A stretch of 64,000 bases of DNA from DATMXS01 sp050260275 (GCA_050260275.1 JBLNBX010000216.1:1-64000), one strand, 5' to 3'; numbered from the stretch's first letter, positions 8,317 to 16,560 are shown. Translations and numbers: made by a program. Notes: generated by a model not told the origin, from the sequence alone.

Positions 8317-8765
8317 CCCAGCAATCCCCGGCCGAATGTTCCAAGCCATGCTTCTTCAGCAGAGAAAGGAACTCCTCCTGGAAGCTAACCTTACGGTGGT
8401 GTTCCCGCTGCGAGGCGATGTACGCCCGGACGTCCTCCCGCTTCGAGGCGCTCACGGTGAAGGCGCCGTATCCCGCCTACCAGGCGAGGCGCTTCGACGA
8501 AGGGAACTGTTCGTGCGCCCACCGCGACGAATTGGTCTTGAGCACGCGGAGCAAATCGGCCAGGCAGACCGTAGCCGGAATCGAGAGCAGAAGGTGAACA
8601 TGATCGGCCGGCCCATTGATGATGAGGGGCGCCGCCTTCATCTCTCGGAGGATGCCGCCCATATAAGGGAAGAGCCGGCCGGAGAGTTCGGGCGAGAGGA
8701 TCGGGGCGCGGTCCTTGGTTGAGAAGACCACATGAATGAGGAGAGATGCGAACGTATGCGGCCAT
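8312..8765 (-). pseudogene. REP-associated tyrosine transposase (RAYT, IS200-like Y1 family), inactivated
   Basis: In the main frame the minus strand encodes PHTFASLLIHVVFSTKD, the HUH motif DHVHLLLSIP, then after an in-frame TAG at 8477-8479 continues AGYGAFTVS, VRAYIASQREHH (the segment that carries the catalytic Tyr in this family) to a natural stop at 8312. The family usually has WQ-GY at the TAG site, so CAG to TAG is the simplest explanation. At the 5-prime end ATG (8765-8763) is followed by GGCCGCAT; one extra G puts the expected MPHTF out of frame. With two lesions the product would be at best an N-terminal fragment without the nucleophile. REP units flank it: R3 direct on one side, R4 inverted on the other. 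Confidence 0.85.
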
Positions 8766-8767
8766 TT

Positions 8768-8853
8768 CTTACGCCCCTATCCGGGGCTGCTTTCAACCAA
8801 CTGCGATCCCGACGGCTTACGCCCTGGGCTACTATCTAGCGCCCTCCGGGCTC
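8768..8853 (-). repeat. REP unit R4, inverted copy on the far side of the transposase remnant
   Basis: Read on the minus strand it gives GAGCCCGGAGGGCGCTAGATAG, TAGCCCAGGGCGTAAGCC, a diverged linker, then GCAGCCCCGGATAGGGGC and GTAAGAA. The order of parts is that of R2/R3, so the transposase lies between REP units in opposite orientation. Divergence is higher than between R2 and R3. Confidence 0.75.
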
Positions 8854-9145
8854 GAACCCGGGAAAAGCCAGCGCAGCGATTCGTGCACACCGACCTTTGG
8901 GCCTGAACGCAAGAGACACCAGTGTAGCGAAACGTATTGCTGCGGGTTCTAACCTTCCGGGCTAAAACGCCAGGACAACCAATGTAGCAGCACCTTGCTC
9001 TCAGGTTCGCCCGTCCCGGTTCCCGTCCCCGGTTCCCCGAATCCCAAGTTACTTCGCGTGTCGCTATAACGGTTAGTACCGCGGGAACTCTTAGTACCCG
9101 AGTGTAGCTCACTCTATCATCTTACTGTGCTATGTTCAGAGGCCT
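8854..9145. other. non-coding region with a degenerate 40-bp direct repeat
   Basis: No gene is supported. Two related segments at about 8892-8934 and 8953-8995 share the layout ACCTT-GGGC-(A)ACGC-CA-GTGTAGC / AATGTAGC, and look like eroded mobile or REP-derived sequence. The 5-prime flank of the PAP2 gene lies at the end; TATCAT at about 9114 could be a -10 box but I see no convincing -35. Confidence 0.4.
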
Positions 9146-10243
9146 ATGCGATGTGCATCAGATGTGGCACCGGAGTTAGTCGCCGGAGCGGACACCAGTT
9201 CTTCCGGAGGCGCTAAGCGACGTGCCCCAGAGGCGATGGTGCTGGGGATCTTCGCCGCCATATGGTGTCTCGGCGTAGTGCTCGGCCTTCCCGTGAACGT
9301 GCCTAGCCGGGCTGCCTGGACCTTTGTGACGATGCATTACTTCGGCCCGCTCGGGTTGGCTATCGTGTGTCAGATAGCACTTACCGCCGGGGCCGCCCAT
9401 GTCCGGCGCGGATCCCGGGATTACGACCCCTGGATTACGCTCCGGTTGCTGCCGTTCGTGCTCGCGGTTGTGTTCCTGCATTTCAACTTCAAGGGCTGGG
9501 CTCCGCTGGTGAACCCGCGCATGTACGACTCGCTCTATGAGACCATCGATCAAGTTCTCTCCCCGGTGGTGGGCGCGTTCGCGGCCATTCGCTCCTCGGT
9601 TGCCTCTGCGTCGCCGGTCGCGGTGGATTCTGCCTATCACGAGCTTTTCGTTCTCGCCTTCTTCGTCTCGTATACGGCGCATGCGGTTCTGGACAAGCCG
9701 ATTGGCATACGCCGGGTGATCTTCGCGACGTCGCTCGTATTGCTTGCTGGCGGGGTTTTGTACTGGATCGCCCCGGCTGTTGGTCCGTTCATCTACGGAC
9801 CGGGGCCGAACGCTCTTGCATCCAGGTCGCAGGAGATCATGTGGCGGGTGCGCGAGCAACTCATTCAGACGCGGCAGTTCCCGCCGGGCGCATTCACTGC
9901 CGGACTCGCTGCGATGCCAAGCCTGCACGTCGCGAACATGCTGGTTTTTGTTATCTACGCCAACCGCTTGCGCTGGCTGTGGCTGGCCTACTTCCCGCTG
10001 CTGGCATGGATCGTGATCGAAGCGGTCGTCTCCAGGTATCACTACGTCATTGACCTGCCGGCCGGGGCGATCCTTGCGCTCGCGTGCGTTCAGGTATCGA
10101 ACCGGCTGCTGCCTCAGTCCACCGCAGGCGGCGTGCCGGGCCAATTGCGGCCGAAGGATGTTCCGGCTGGGACATCACCCGATACGTCGCGCCGTCCAAG
10201 AGCAGAGAGACTCCAGAGCCGCCCCGCTGGTGGGAGTACCTGA
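9146..10243 (+). CDS. PAP2-superfamily membrane phosphatase/phosphotransferase (IPC-synthase-like)
   Basis: 365 residues with about six hydrophobic membrane helices between 30 and 320. The PAP2 signature appears as AAMPSLHVA (about 255-263, phosphatase motif 2 with its histidine) and SRYHYVIDLPAG (about 296-307, motif 3 with R, H and D). The spacing and the large N-terminal helical part fit the PAP2_3 subgroup, which includes inositol-phosphorylceramide synthase-like and lipid-phosphate transferases. The substrate is likely a membrane lipid phosphate. The C-terminal about 45 residues are charged, low-complexity and overlap another frame that encodes a membrane hairpin. It stands alone between the REP cluster and arsR. 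Confidence 0.8.
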   Translation: MRCASDVAPELVAGADTSSSGGAKRRAPEAMVLGIFAAIWCLGVVLGLPVNVPSRAAWTFVTMHYFGPLGLAIVCQIALTAGAAHVRRGSRDYDPWITLRLLPFVLAVVFLHFNFKGWAPLVNPRMYDSLYETIDQVLSPVVGAFAAIRSSVASASPVAVDSAYHELFVLAFFVSYTAHAVLDKPIGIRRVIFATSLVLLAGGVLYWIAPAVGPFIYGPGPNALASRSQEIMWRVREQLIQTRQFPPGAFTAGLAAMPSLHVANMLVFVIYANRLRWLWLAYFPLLAWIVIEAVVSRYHYVIDLPAGAILALACVQVSNRLLPQSTAGGVPGQLRPKDVPAGTSPDTSRRPRAERLQSRPAGGST

Positions 10244-10350
10244 TTTGCTGGTTTCTGACCTATTTGGGATTCGTGTTCTTCGTGCGCCGCTCAGATGTGA
10301 TCGCGGCCGCACTATCCGCTCTGACCGCGTCGCTATGGGTACGTGCTTAA
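10084..10350 (+). CDS. possible small membrane protein overlapping the PAP2 3-prime end
   Basis: A frame opening at GTG 10084 ends at TAA 10350. Its last 45 residues (from PEPPRWWEYLICWF) form a hydrophobic hairpin LICWFLTYLGFVFFV, RR, then a second hydrophobic stretch, which is not what random GC-rich sequence usually gives. The N-terminal part overlapping PAP2 looks non-coding. It may be a separate tiny gene with a later start, or the true C-terminus of the PAP2 protein reached by a frameshift. No family recognised. Confidence 0.3.
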   Translation: MRSGIEPAAASVHRRRRAGPIAAEGCSGWDITRYVAPSKSRETPEPPRWWEYLICWFLTYLGFVFFVRRSDVIAAALSALTASLWVRA

Positions 10351-10503
10351 GGATTGATCTGGCACAGTCAGGTTGTGAGAACTACTTCCGCGACTAGCCC
10401 CCGCCTCCCCCTTGCTGCTCCTCATCCCGCAAACACCGCCTCACGCGGCACGGACAATCCCGCTCGCTGGACCCGGCGCGGACCTCCGGTCTGCTGATCG
10501 CGC

Positions 10504-10538
10504 TTGACAATATTTCCATGATTCGACTAGCATCGAAA
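10504..10538 (+). promoter_or_regulatory. promoter and probable ArsR operator in front of arsR
   Basis: TTGACA at 10504-10509, 18-bp spacer, TAGCAT at 10528-10533. An inverted repeat ATTCGA-6-TCGAAA (10521-10526 / 10533-10538) overlaps the -10 box, a fitting place for autorepression by the ArsR protein. With this -10 the transcript would begin almost at the ATG pair (10538/10541), so the mRNA could be leaderless. Confidence 0.55.
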
Positions 10539-10882
10539 TGATGCCGCCCCGTACCGAAGACGTCGCACGTTACGCGGATATGTTCTCTGCCATGGGGACC
10601 GAGCCGCGGCTCCGCATCATGCGGCTGCTGCTATCGGCTCATCCTACGGGCATGGTGGTGGGGGAGATCCAGCCGGAGCTGGACATCTCGGCCTCCACTC
10701 TCTCGCACCATCTCGAGAAGCTCCGCAACGAGGGGCTCGTAACCGTCAAGCGCGAGGGCACGTTCCTGCGTTACCGCGCCAATCACGAGGCGCTTCAGGA
10801 ACTGCTCGCGTTTCTGTATGCCGAGTGCTGCACCCGCAACAAGGTCGTGCGGCCGGAAGAGATCGCTCGCGCCAGGAGATGA
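10538..10882 (+). CDS. arsR: ArsR/SmtB-family transcriptional repressor
   Basis: 114 residues with the winged-helix core: MGTEPRLRIMRLLL, the recognition helix ISASTLSHHLEKLRNEGLV (about 50-68) and the beta wing VKREGTFLRYR. A vicinal cysteine pair C97-C98 (AECCTRN) near the C-terminus is a plausible As(III) site like the C-terminal thiols of some arsenic-specific ArsR proteins; there is no ELCVCDL-type motif in the recognition helix. It overlaps or abuts arsM, so it should repress its own operon and release on As(III) binding. No arsenite efflux pump adjoins, so methylation appears to be the local response. Confidence 0.88.
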   Translation: MMPPRTEDVARYADMFSAMGTEPRLRIMRLLLSAHPTGMVVGEIQPELDISASTLSHHLEKLRNEGLVTVKREGTFLRYRANHEALQELLAFLYAECCTRNKVVRPEEIARARR

Positions 10883-10884
10883 CC

Positions 10885-11712
10885 ATGGAAAACGTTAAGC
10901 AAGCCGTCCAGGATAGATACGGCAAGGCCGCGCTCAAGGTGCTTGAGGGTGACGGCGCAGCGTGCTGCTGCGGTTCGACTAAGAAAGCCGTGCCTCTCGG
11001 CGCGAACGACCCTATCACCGCGGCGCTGTACGACGACGCGCAGGCCGCCGAGATCCCCGAGGAGGCCCTCCTCGCTTCGCTCGGCTGCGGCAACCCGACC
11101 GCGCTCGCCGAGCTTCGGCCCGGCGAGGTCGTTCTCGACCTGGGTTGCGGCGGCGGCATCGACGTGTTCCTGGCCGCCAAGCGCGTCGGCCCGTCGGGAA
11201 TAGCCTACGGTCTCGACATGACGGACGAGATGCTCGCGCTCGCCGAGGCCAACAAGAAGAAGGCCGGGCTGCCGAACGTCGAGTTCCTCAAGGGCGAGAT
11301 GGAAAGCATTCCGCTGCCGGATAACTCGGTGGACGTCATCATCTCGAACTGCGTCATAAATCTCTCGCCCGACAAGGACAAGGTGCTGCGCGAGGCGTTC
11401 CGGGTTCTGAAGCCGGGCGGCCGGTTCGCCGTCTCGGACCCCGTCACGCGCGGCGGCGTTCCCGAGGAGGTGCGCCGCAACGTCGAGTTGTGGATCGGCT
11501 GCCTCGCCGGCGCGCTCGAAGACTCCGAATACATCGCGAAGCTGCGCGCGGCGGGGTTCACGGACGTAGCCGTGGAGTCCACACGCGAGTACAAGGTGGA
11601 GCAGGCGCGCGAATTCCTGTCGGGCAAGGGCTTGGATGTGGACCGGCTCGCGCCGCTTGTAGACGGCAAGTTCTACAGCGCGTTCATCCGCGCGCGAAAG
11701 CCTCTGGAGTAG
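10885..11712 (+). CDS. arsM: arsenite S-adenosylmethionine methyltransferase
   Basis: 275 residues. ATG 10885 is preferred over ATG 10879 because AGGAG at 10874-10878 is then 6 bp away. SAM motif I is VVLDLGCGGGIDVFLAAKRVG (about 82-102). The three cysteines needed for As(III) methylation in ArsM are visible: C68 in SLGCGNP, C156 in ISNCVINLS and C206 in WIGCLAGAL. An N-terminal CCC cluster (27-29) is another typical feature. The enzyme converts As(III) to methylated arsenicals using SAM, in the cytoplasm. It is co-transcribed with arsR, whose stop lies 2 bp before this start. Confidence 0.95.
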   Translation: MENVKQAVQDRYGKAALKVLEGDGAACCCGSTKKAVPLGANDPITAALYDDAQAAEIPEEALLASLGCGNPTALAELRPGEVVLDLGCGGGIDVFLAAKRVGPSGIAYGLDMTDEMLALAEANKKKAGLPNVEFLKGEMESIPLPDNSVDVIISNCVINLSPDKDKVLREAFRVLKPGGRFAVSDPVTRGGVPEEVRRNVELWIGCLAGALEDSEYIAKLRAAGFTDVAVESTREYKVEQAREFLSGKGLDVDRLAPLVDGKFYSAFIRARKPLE

Positions 11713-11758
11713 TCCCGGGAGCACGGGTGCGGCCTGCGCTGGATGCGGGCCGCGCCAG

Positions 11759-13249
11759 CTACGCCATCCGGCTGTGCTTGCGGCCGAAGAGGACGTAAAT
11801 CACGAGACCGATGGCGAGCCAGCCGAAGAACCGCAGCCAAGTCTGAAGCGGAAGGCCGAGCATGAGCCCGAGGCAGCACGCGATGGCGAAGCCGGGCAGC
11901 CATGGCACGCCGGGCATCCTAAATCCGCGCCTGCGCTCCGGCTGTTTCCGCCTCAGGACGATCACCCCCGCCGACACCACAACGAACGCGAACAGCGTGC
12001 CGATGTTCGCCAGGTCGGCAAACGTCCCGATGTCCCAGACGCCCGCAGGAATGCCCACGACCATGCCCGCCACCCACGTCGAGATGTGCGGCGTGCGATG
12101 CACCGGGTGGACCTTCGAAAAGGCCTGGGGCAGCAGCCCGTCGCGGGACATCGCAAACCAGATGCGCGCCTGCCCGTACTGGAACACCAGCAGCGAGGAG
12201 GCCATGCCCACCAGCGCGCCGATGGTCACCCACTGCCTGATGTTGTTGTAGCCGAGCGTCTTCAGCGCCTCCGCGACCGGCGCGGCCGAAGCCAGCGTGG
12301 TCCAGTTCGCGACGCCGGTCAGCACCAGCGCCACCGATACGTAGAGCAGCGTACAGACGATGAGGCTCGCGACGATGCCGAACGGCAGGTCGCGCTGCGG
12401 GTTCTTGCACTCCTCGGCCGCAGTGGATACGGAATCGAATCCGATGTACGTGAAGAAGACGATTGCCGCGCCGGTCAGGACGCCGCCGAATCCGTTGGGC
12501 AGGAAGGGGTGCCAGTTCTCCGTGTTCACCGCGCGCGCCGCGCCAATGACGAAGATCAGGATGGCGCCGATCTTCACCAGCACCATCGTGTTGTTCGCCC
12601 GCGCGCTCTCGCGAACGCCGTGAACCAGGATCACCGTGAGGATCAGCAGCACGACGAACGCCGGCACGTTGAACCACGCGCCCGTGAACTCGCCCCCGGA
12701 GATCATGGGCGCCGAGAGCTGCGCGGGCAGATGGAACCCGAGCAGGTTCTCTAGCATGTCGTTGAAGTAAGCCGAGAAGCCCACGGCGACAGCCATGTTC
12801 GAGACGGCGTACTCGAGTATCAGATCCCAGCCGATAATCCAGGCAAAGATCTCTCCGAGCGTCGCGTAGGCGTACGTGTACGCGCTTCCCGCGATGGGGA
12901 TCATCGACGCAAGTTCCGCGTAGCATAAAGCCGCGAAACTGCACGCGATTGCGGTGAGGATGAACGAGAGCGCGATGCCGGGGCCTGCGCCGGGCCGCCC
13001 GATGGTGGAGACGGCGTCGCGGCCGTGCAGGATCAGGTCCAGCACGGGCGCGTGCAGCACGCTCGGGAAGCTCAGGGTTTCGCCGGCCGCGGCCGTGCCG
13101 GTCAGAATGAAGATCCCCGAGCCGATCACCGCGCCGATGCCGAGCGCCGTGAGGCTCCACGGGCCGAGCGTCTTGCGCAGCCGCTTCTCCGGGCTTTCGG
13201 CCGCGGCGATCAGCTGGTCGATGTTCTTGGTGCGAAGAAGCTGCGACAC
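11759..13249 (-). CDS. APC-superfamily amino acid permease (cationic amino acid transporter type)
   Basis: 496 residues from GTG 13249, with about 12-14 membrane helices. The APC signature GIGAVIGSGIFILTG (about 37-51) forms the unwound helix I; SYTYAYATLGE-like ATLGEIFAWIIGWDLILEY and FTYIGFDSVSTAAEE (helix VI region) are characteristic of the CAT/YfnA group. The predicted role is proton-coupled uptake or exchange of amino acids at the inner membrane. The start is 19 bp after the stop of a tiny basic gene, itself coupled to uvrD, so all three probably share a transcript. Confidence 0.88.
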   Translation of the reverse strand: MSQLLRTKNIDQLIAAAESPEKRLRKTLGPWSLTALGIGAVIGSGIFILTGTAAAGETLSFPSVLHAPVLDLILHGRDAVSTIGRPGAGPGIALSFILTAIACSFAALCYAELASMIPIAGSAYTYAYATLGEIFAWIIGWDLILEYAVSNMAVAVGFSAYFNDMLENLLGFHLPAQLSAPMISGGEFTGAWFNVPAFVVLLILTVILVHGVRESARANNTMVLVKIGAILIFVIGAARAVNTENWHPFLPNGFGGVLTGAAIVFFTYIGFDSVSTAAEECKNPQRDLPFGIVASLIVCTLLYVSVALVLTGVANWTTLASAAPVAEALKTLGYNNIRQWVTIGALVGMASSLLVFQYGQARIWFAMSRDGLLPQAFSKVHPVHRTPHISTWVAGMVVGIPAGVWDIGTFADLANIGTLFAFVVVSAGVIVLRRKQPERRRGFRMPGVPWLPGFAIACCLGLMLGLPLQTWLRFFGWLAIGLVIYVLFGRKHSRMA

Positions 13250-13268
13250 CGGCGTCGCGGGCGGACCG

Positions 13269-13427
13269 CTAGCGCTTCCGCTGACCCTTTGCCATGTGCC
13301 TGATCTTGCGCTTCTGCGAGCCGCGCGCCACTCCGGCGGGCCTCTTGGCCTTCGGCGGGGCAGCCTTGCGGGCCGCTCTCTTCAGCTTCTTGCGTTCGGT
13401 CTTGTCAGCAACGTTCTTGGTGTTCAT
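13269..13427 (-). CDS. 52-residue highly basic protein coupled to uvrD
   Basis: ATG at 13427 overlaps the uvrD stop as ATGA; the frame ends at TAG 13269. About 40% of residues are Lys/Arg (MNTKNVADKTERKKLKRAAR at the start, KRKIRHMAKGQRKR at the end), with Ala/Pro between, resembling disordered nucleic-acid-binding tails of histone-like or ribosomal proteins. No family recognised. The tight coupling suggests co-translation with the helicase; a role in DNA or RNA binding is inference only. Codon third positions are G/C-rich like real genes here. Confidence 0.6.
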   Translation of the reverse strand: MNTKNVADKTERKKLKRAARKAAPPKAKRPAGVARGSQKRKIRHMAKGQRKR

Positions 13428-15805
13428 TCTTCGATCTTGATTCCAGCGTATTTGGCGATGAGCTTCTTCAGTCCGTGCCCGGGGAAGCTAACTGTTAACT
13501 TAGCATCTTCACCGTCGCCCTCGCGCCGGACGACGGTGCCGCGCCCGTAGCGGGGGTGCTCGATGGTGCTGCCCACCCGGCCGGGCTGCAGCCGCCTGGG
13601 CGGTTTCGGAGCGGGCGATTTCGGCTTCGCAGGCGGAATCTCCTGCGGCGGTGCGCCGGGCGTCCTGGCGCCGTGCGCGGCCGGCCGCGCGCCTGCGCCC
13701 GCCTGGGCCTGCGCACCAGGTACCGGCGGCGGAGTGAGGCCGCGCGCCTGGAAGAACTCGGCGATGTTCTCGATGGAGTTGTACGTCTTGCCCGTGTAGA
13801 GATTCTTCCTGACGGTGTCGCGGACGAGGATACGGTCCGCCTCCAGGTTCACCTCGGGCGCCTCGCGGCCCACGCGTTCCACCAGCGCCGGCGGCAGCTC
13901 GCTAAGGAACCGCGACGGTATGGCCGGTTCCGCGGGGCCTCCGCCGAACCTGCGGCGGAACCGCGCCCAACTAAGGTAGAGCCGCTTTTCGGCCCGCGTC
14001 ATCGCCACATAGCAGAGGCGGCGCTCCTCCTCCATCATCTGCGGAGAATCGAGGGAGCGAATGTGCGGAAAAAGCCCGTCCTCCAGGCCCGCGATGAAGA
14101 CTATCGGAAACTCCAGCCCCTTGGCGTTGTGTACCGTCAGCAGGGAGATTTCGGCGCGCTCGTCAACCGAGTCCGCGTCGGAGATGAGCGCGGCGTGGTC
14201 GAGAAAGTCGGCCGCCGATTCGCCGCGCGCGGCGGCCTCCGTGGCGGCGTGGATCAGCTCGTGGACGTTCTCGACGCGCGCTTCGGAATCGGGCGAGTCG
14301 TCCGAGGCGAGCATGCTCAGGTAACCGGTGGACTCGGCGATGCCGCGTATGAGCTCATCGACGGGCTTCGAGGCGGCCATCTCCCGGAGCGTGCGGATCA
14401 TATTAACGAACCCGCGCAGCGCGGCGTCGGCTCGCGCCGGCAGTTGCCGCTCAGCGATAAGACCCTCGATCGCCGCCCAGGCGCTCACGCGCTTCTGGCG
14501 GGCATACTGCTCGATCTGCTCCACCGTTGTCTTGCCTATGCCGCGCGCAGGGGTGTTGATGATGCGCAGCAGGCTGACGTCGTCGGCGGGCGCGAGCGCA
14601 GCCTTGAGGAACGCCAGCATGTCCTTGATCTCGGCCCGCTGGTAGAAGCTGAAGCCGCCGACAACCTGGTACCGGAGCCCGTATCGCCTCAGCGCCTCCT
14701 CTATCTGCCGCGACTGGAAGTTGGTGCGGTAGAGGATCGCTACGTGGTCGCCCGGGCACGTGTGCGCCAGGCGGTCGATGGTGTCGGCGATCCAGAGAGC
14801 TTCGTTTTCCGAGTCGTGCGCTTCGTACAGCGTAAGTTTCGCGCCGGCTTCGGCTTCCGTCCACAGCCACTTGCCCTTGCGCTCGGTGTTGTGCGCCACC
14901 AGCGCGCTCGCGGCTTCGAGAATGTTCTTCGTGGAGCGGTAGTTCTGCTCCAGGCGCACGGTGACGGCGTCAGGGAAATCGCGCTCGAAATCGAGGATGT
15001 TGCGGATGTCGGCGCCGCGCCAGCTATAGATGGACTGGTCCTCGTCGCCCACGACGCACACGTTCCGGCGCTTCTCGGAGAGCAGCCGCATGAGCTCGTA
15101 CTGAGTGCGATTCGTGTCCTGGTACTCATCCACCAGTACGTGCTGTATGCGCTCGTTGTAGGTGGCGCGAAGGCGGTCGTCGTGTTGGAGCAGGCGGACG
15201 GTTTCGAGCAGCAAATCGTCGAAATCCAGAGCGTTAGCCTGCCGCAGGCGGTTTTCGTACTCCTTGTAGACCACGGCGAGGCGGGTGATGACGGGATCGT
15301 GGGCGTCCTTGGCTATGTCCTCCGGGGTCCGCTTGTGGCTCTTGGCGTGGCTGATGCGGCCGAGCGCCGCCCGGTACTGCATGAAGCTCTTTTCGGTGAG
15401 CCCGAGCTGGCGGTAGATGGTCTTTATGAGCGCCGCCTGGTCGCCTTCGTCGTAGATGGTGAAGTTGCGGGTAAAGCCGGGGCGGATGTCGGCCAGCGAG
15501 TCGCCATCCCGCCGCAGCACCCTGACGCAGTAGGAGTGGAATGTGGAGACCGTCAATCCCGCCAGGGAATGCCGTCCGCCGAGCAGGGCGGCGACGCGGT
15601 CGCGCATCTCGCCGGCGGCTTTATTCGTGAAAGTGACCGCCACGAGGGCATACGGAACGACGCCTCGCGCGTCTATAAGATGCGCAATGCGGTGTGTAAT
15701 CACCCGTGTCTTTCCGCTTCCTGCTCCTGCCAGTATGAGCAAAGGGCCACCATCGTAGGTGACGGCCTCGCGTTGGCGCGGATTGAGACCCTCAAGGAAG
15801 CTCAT
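13424..15805 (-). CDS. UvrD/PcrA-type superfamily 1 DNA helicase
   Basis: 793 residues, the usual PcrA/UvrD length. Motifs in order: Q-motif LNPRQREAV, Walker A ILAGAGSGKTRVITHR, Ia TFTNKAAGEM, Walker B VLVDEYQDTN, motif III GDEDQSIYSWRGAD, motif IV EQNYRST, motif V TVHNAKGLEFPIVF and motif VI EERRLCYVAMTRAEKRL. The C-terminal tail (PGRVGSTIEHPRYGRGTVV) is the Tudor-like RNA-polymerase-interacting domain of PcrA/UvrD. It unwinds DNA 3-prime to 5-prime in nucleotide-excision and mismatch repair and in transcription-coupled repair. A Pro/Ala-rich linker at 650-720 precedes that domain. Confidence 0.96.
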   Translation of the reverse strand: MSFLEGLNPRQREAVTYDGGPLLILAGAGSGKTRVITHRIAHLIDARGVVPYALVAVTFTNKAAGEMRDRVAALLGGRHSLAGLTVSTFHSYCVRVLRRDGDSLADIRPGFTRNFTIYDEGDQAALIKTIYRQLGLTEKSFMQYRAALGRISHAKSHKRTPEDIAKDAHDPVITRLAVVYKEYENRLRQANALDFDDLLLETVRLLQHDDRLRATYNERIQHVLVDEYQDTNRTQYELMRLLSEKRRNVCVVGDEDQSIYSWRGADIRNILDFERDFPDAVTVRLEQNYRSTKNILEAASALVAHNTERKGKWLWTEAEAGAKLTLYEAHDSENEALWIADTIDRLAHTCPGDHVAILYRTNFQSRQIEEALRRYGLRYQVVGGFSFYQRAEIKDMLAFLKAALAPADDVSLLRIINTPARGIGKTTVEQIEQYARQKRVSAWAAIEGLIAERQLPARADAALRGFVNMIRTLREMAASKPVDELIRGIAESTGYLSMLASDDSPDSEARVENVHELIHAATEAAARGESAADFLDHAALISDADSVDERAEISLLTVHNAKGLEFPIVFIAGLEDGLFPHIRSLDSPQMMEEERRLCYVAMTRAEKRLYLSWARFRRRFGGGPAEPAIPSRFLSELPPALVERVGREAPEVNLEADRILVRDTVRKNLYTGKTYNSIENIAEFFQARGLTPPPVPGAQAQAGAGARPAAHGARTPGAPPQEIPPAKPKSPAPKPPRRLQPGRVGSTIEHPRYGRGTVVRREGDGEDAKLTVSFPGHGLKKLIAKYAGIKIEE

Positions 15806-15963
15806 GAAAAGACAGGGTTTTGGGTGGGAATACCCGAACCCCTGATTTTATCACGGACCGGCTTTGCCTTTCGCCGGTTCTGCCTTGTAACCTGAGAACT
15901 TGCCGGTACGCCGTTTGGGGAGGAGGCGGTAGAGCCTTCCGGTGTACCGGCGCGTGTAGAGAC

Positions 15964-16560
15964 GTGCTGGTCGATTTCGAGCTGATACAACGTGCGCGCG
16001 ACGGTGACCACGCCGCCTTCAACCAGGTGGTGCAGGCCTACCGCAAGCGGATTCTGGGCACGGTAGCGAGGTTGATCGGCCGGATCGAGGACGTCGAGGA
16101 TGTTGGCCAGGAGGTTTTCCTCCGGTTGTATTTTTCGCTGGATCAGCTCCGCACCCCGGAGGTCTTTGAGCCGTGGCTCTACCGGCTGACAGTGAACGCC
16201 TGCTATGATCACCTCCGGCGCCAGCGCCGCCGCGGCGAGTCGCGGATGGCGGATTTGAGTGAGCACCAGGTGGTGATGGCGGACGCCGTGGCTGGGAGAA
16301 AGAACCAGATGGAGGCGGACCGCCGCAAGCGGATCACAGAAACCGTGGGTGCGTTGCTCGGTGCGGTGTCCGAGCAGGATCGTATTCTCTTGACCCTGAA
16401 GGAAATAGAGGGCCTGTCTCTGAAAGAGCTTGAAAAGGTTTACGGGGTGAACGAGAATGCTTTGAAGGTAAGGCTCTTTCGGGCCCGCCAGCGGGTCCTG
16501 AAAGCGTACGAAGCCATGACCGGCGGAGACAAGAAGGCCAGGAGGTCCGAGGATGCCTGA
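15964..16560 (+). CDS. ECF-type RNA polymerase sigma factor
   Basis: 198 residues if translation begins at GTG 15964 (VLVDFELIQRARDGDHAAF), which places sigma region 2.1 at the very N-terminus as is normal; a longer frame from 15820 looks non-coding. Region 2 is ILGTVARLIGRIEDVEDVGQ to FEPWLYRLTVNACYDHLRR; region 4 is EQDRILLTLKEIEGLSLKEL with the HTH at NENALKVRLFRARQRVLKAY. The stop overlaps the next gene, which encodes a likely membrane anti-sigma partner. It would redirect RNA polymerase to an envelope or metal stress regulon. No ribosome site is strong, so the start is moderately certain. Confidence 0.85.
   Translation: MLVDFELIQRARDGDHAAFNQVVQAYRKRILGTVARLIGRIEDVEDVGQEVFLRLYFSLDQLRTPEVFEPWLYRLTVNACYDHLRRQRRRGESRMADLSEHQVVMADAVAGRKNQMEADRRKRITETVGALLGAVSEQDRILLTLKEIEGLSLKELEKVYGVNENALKVRLFRARQRVLKAYEAMTGGDKKARRSEDA

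Noticed and set aside
8391..8765. 124-codon minus-strand frame beginning at ATG 8765
   Set aside because: Only the start codon is shared with the transposase; the rest is out of frame and has no resemblance to any family.
8820..8860. Possible tRNA T-arm-like sequence GGGCTCGAACCCGG
   Set aside because: It lies in the inverted REP unit and no cloverleaf can be built around it.
13556..15895. 779-codon open frame antisense to uvrD
   Set aside because: Shadow of the helicase gene; composition is that of a reversed coding frame.
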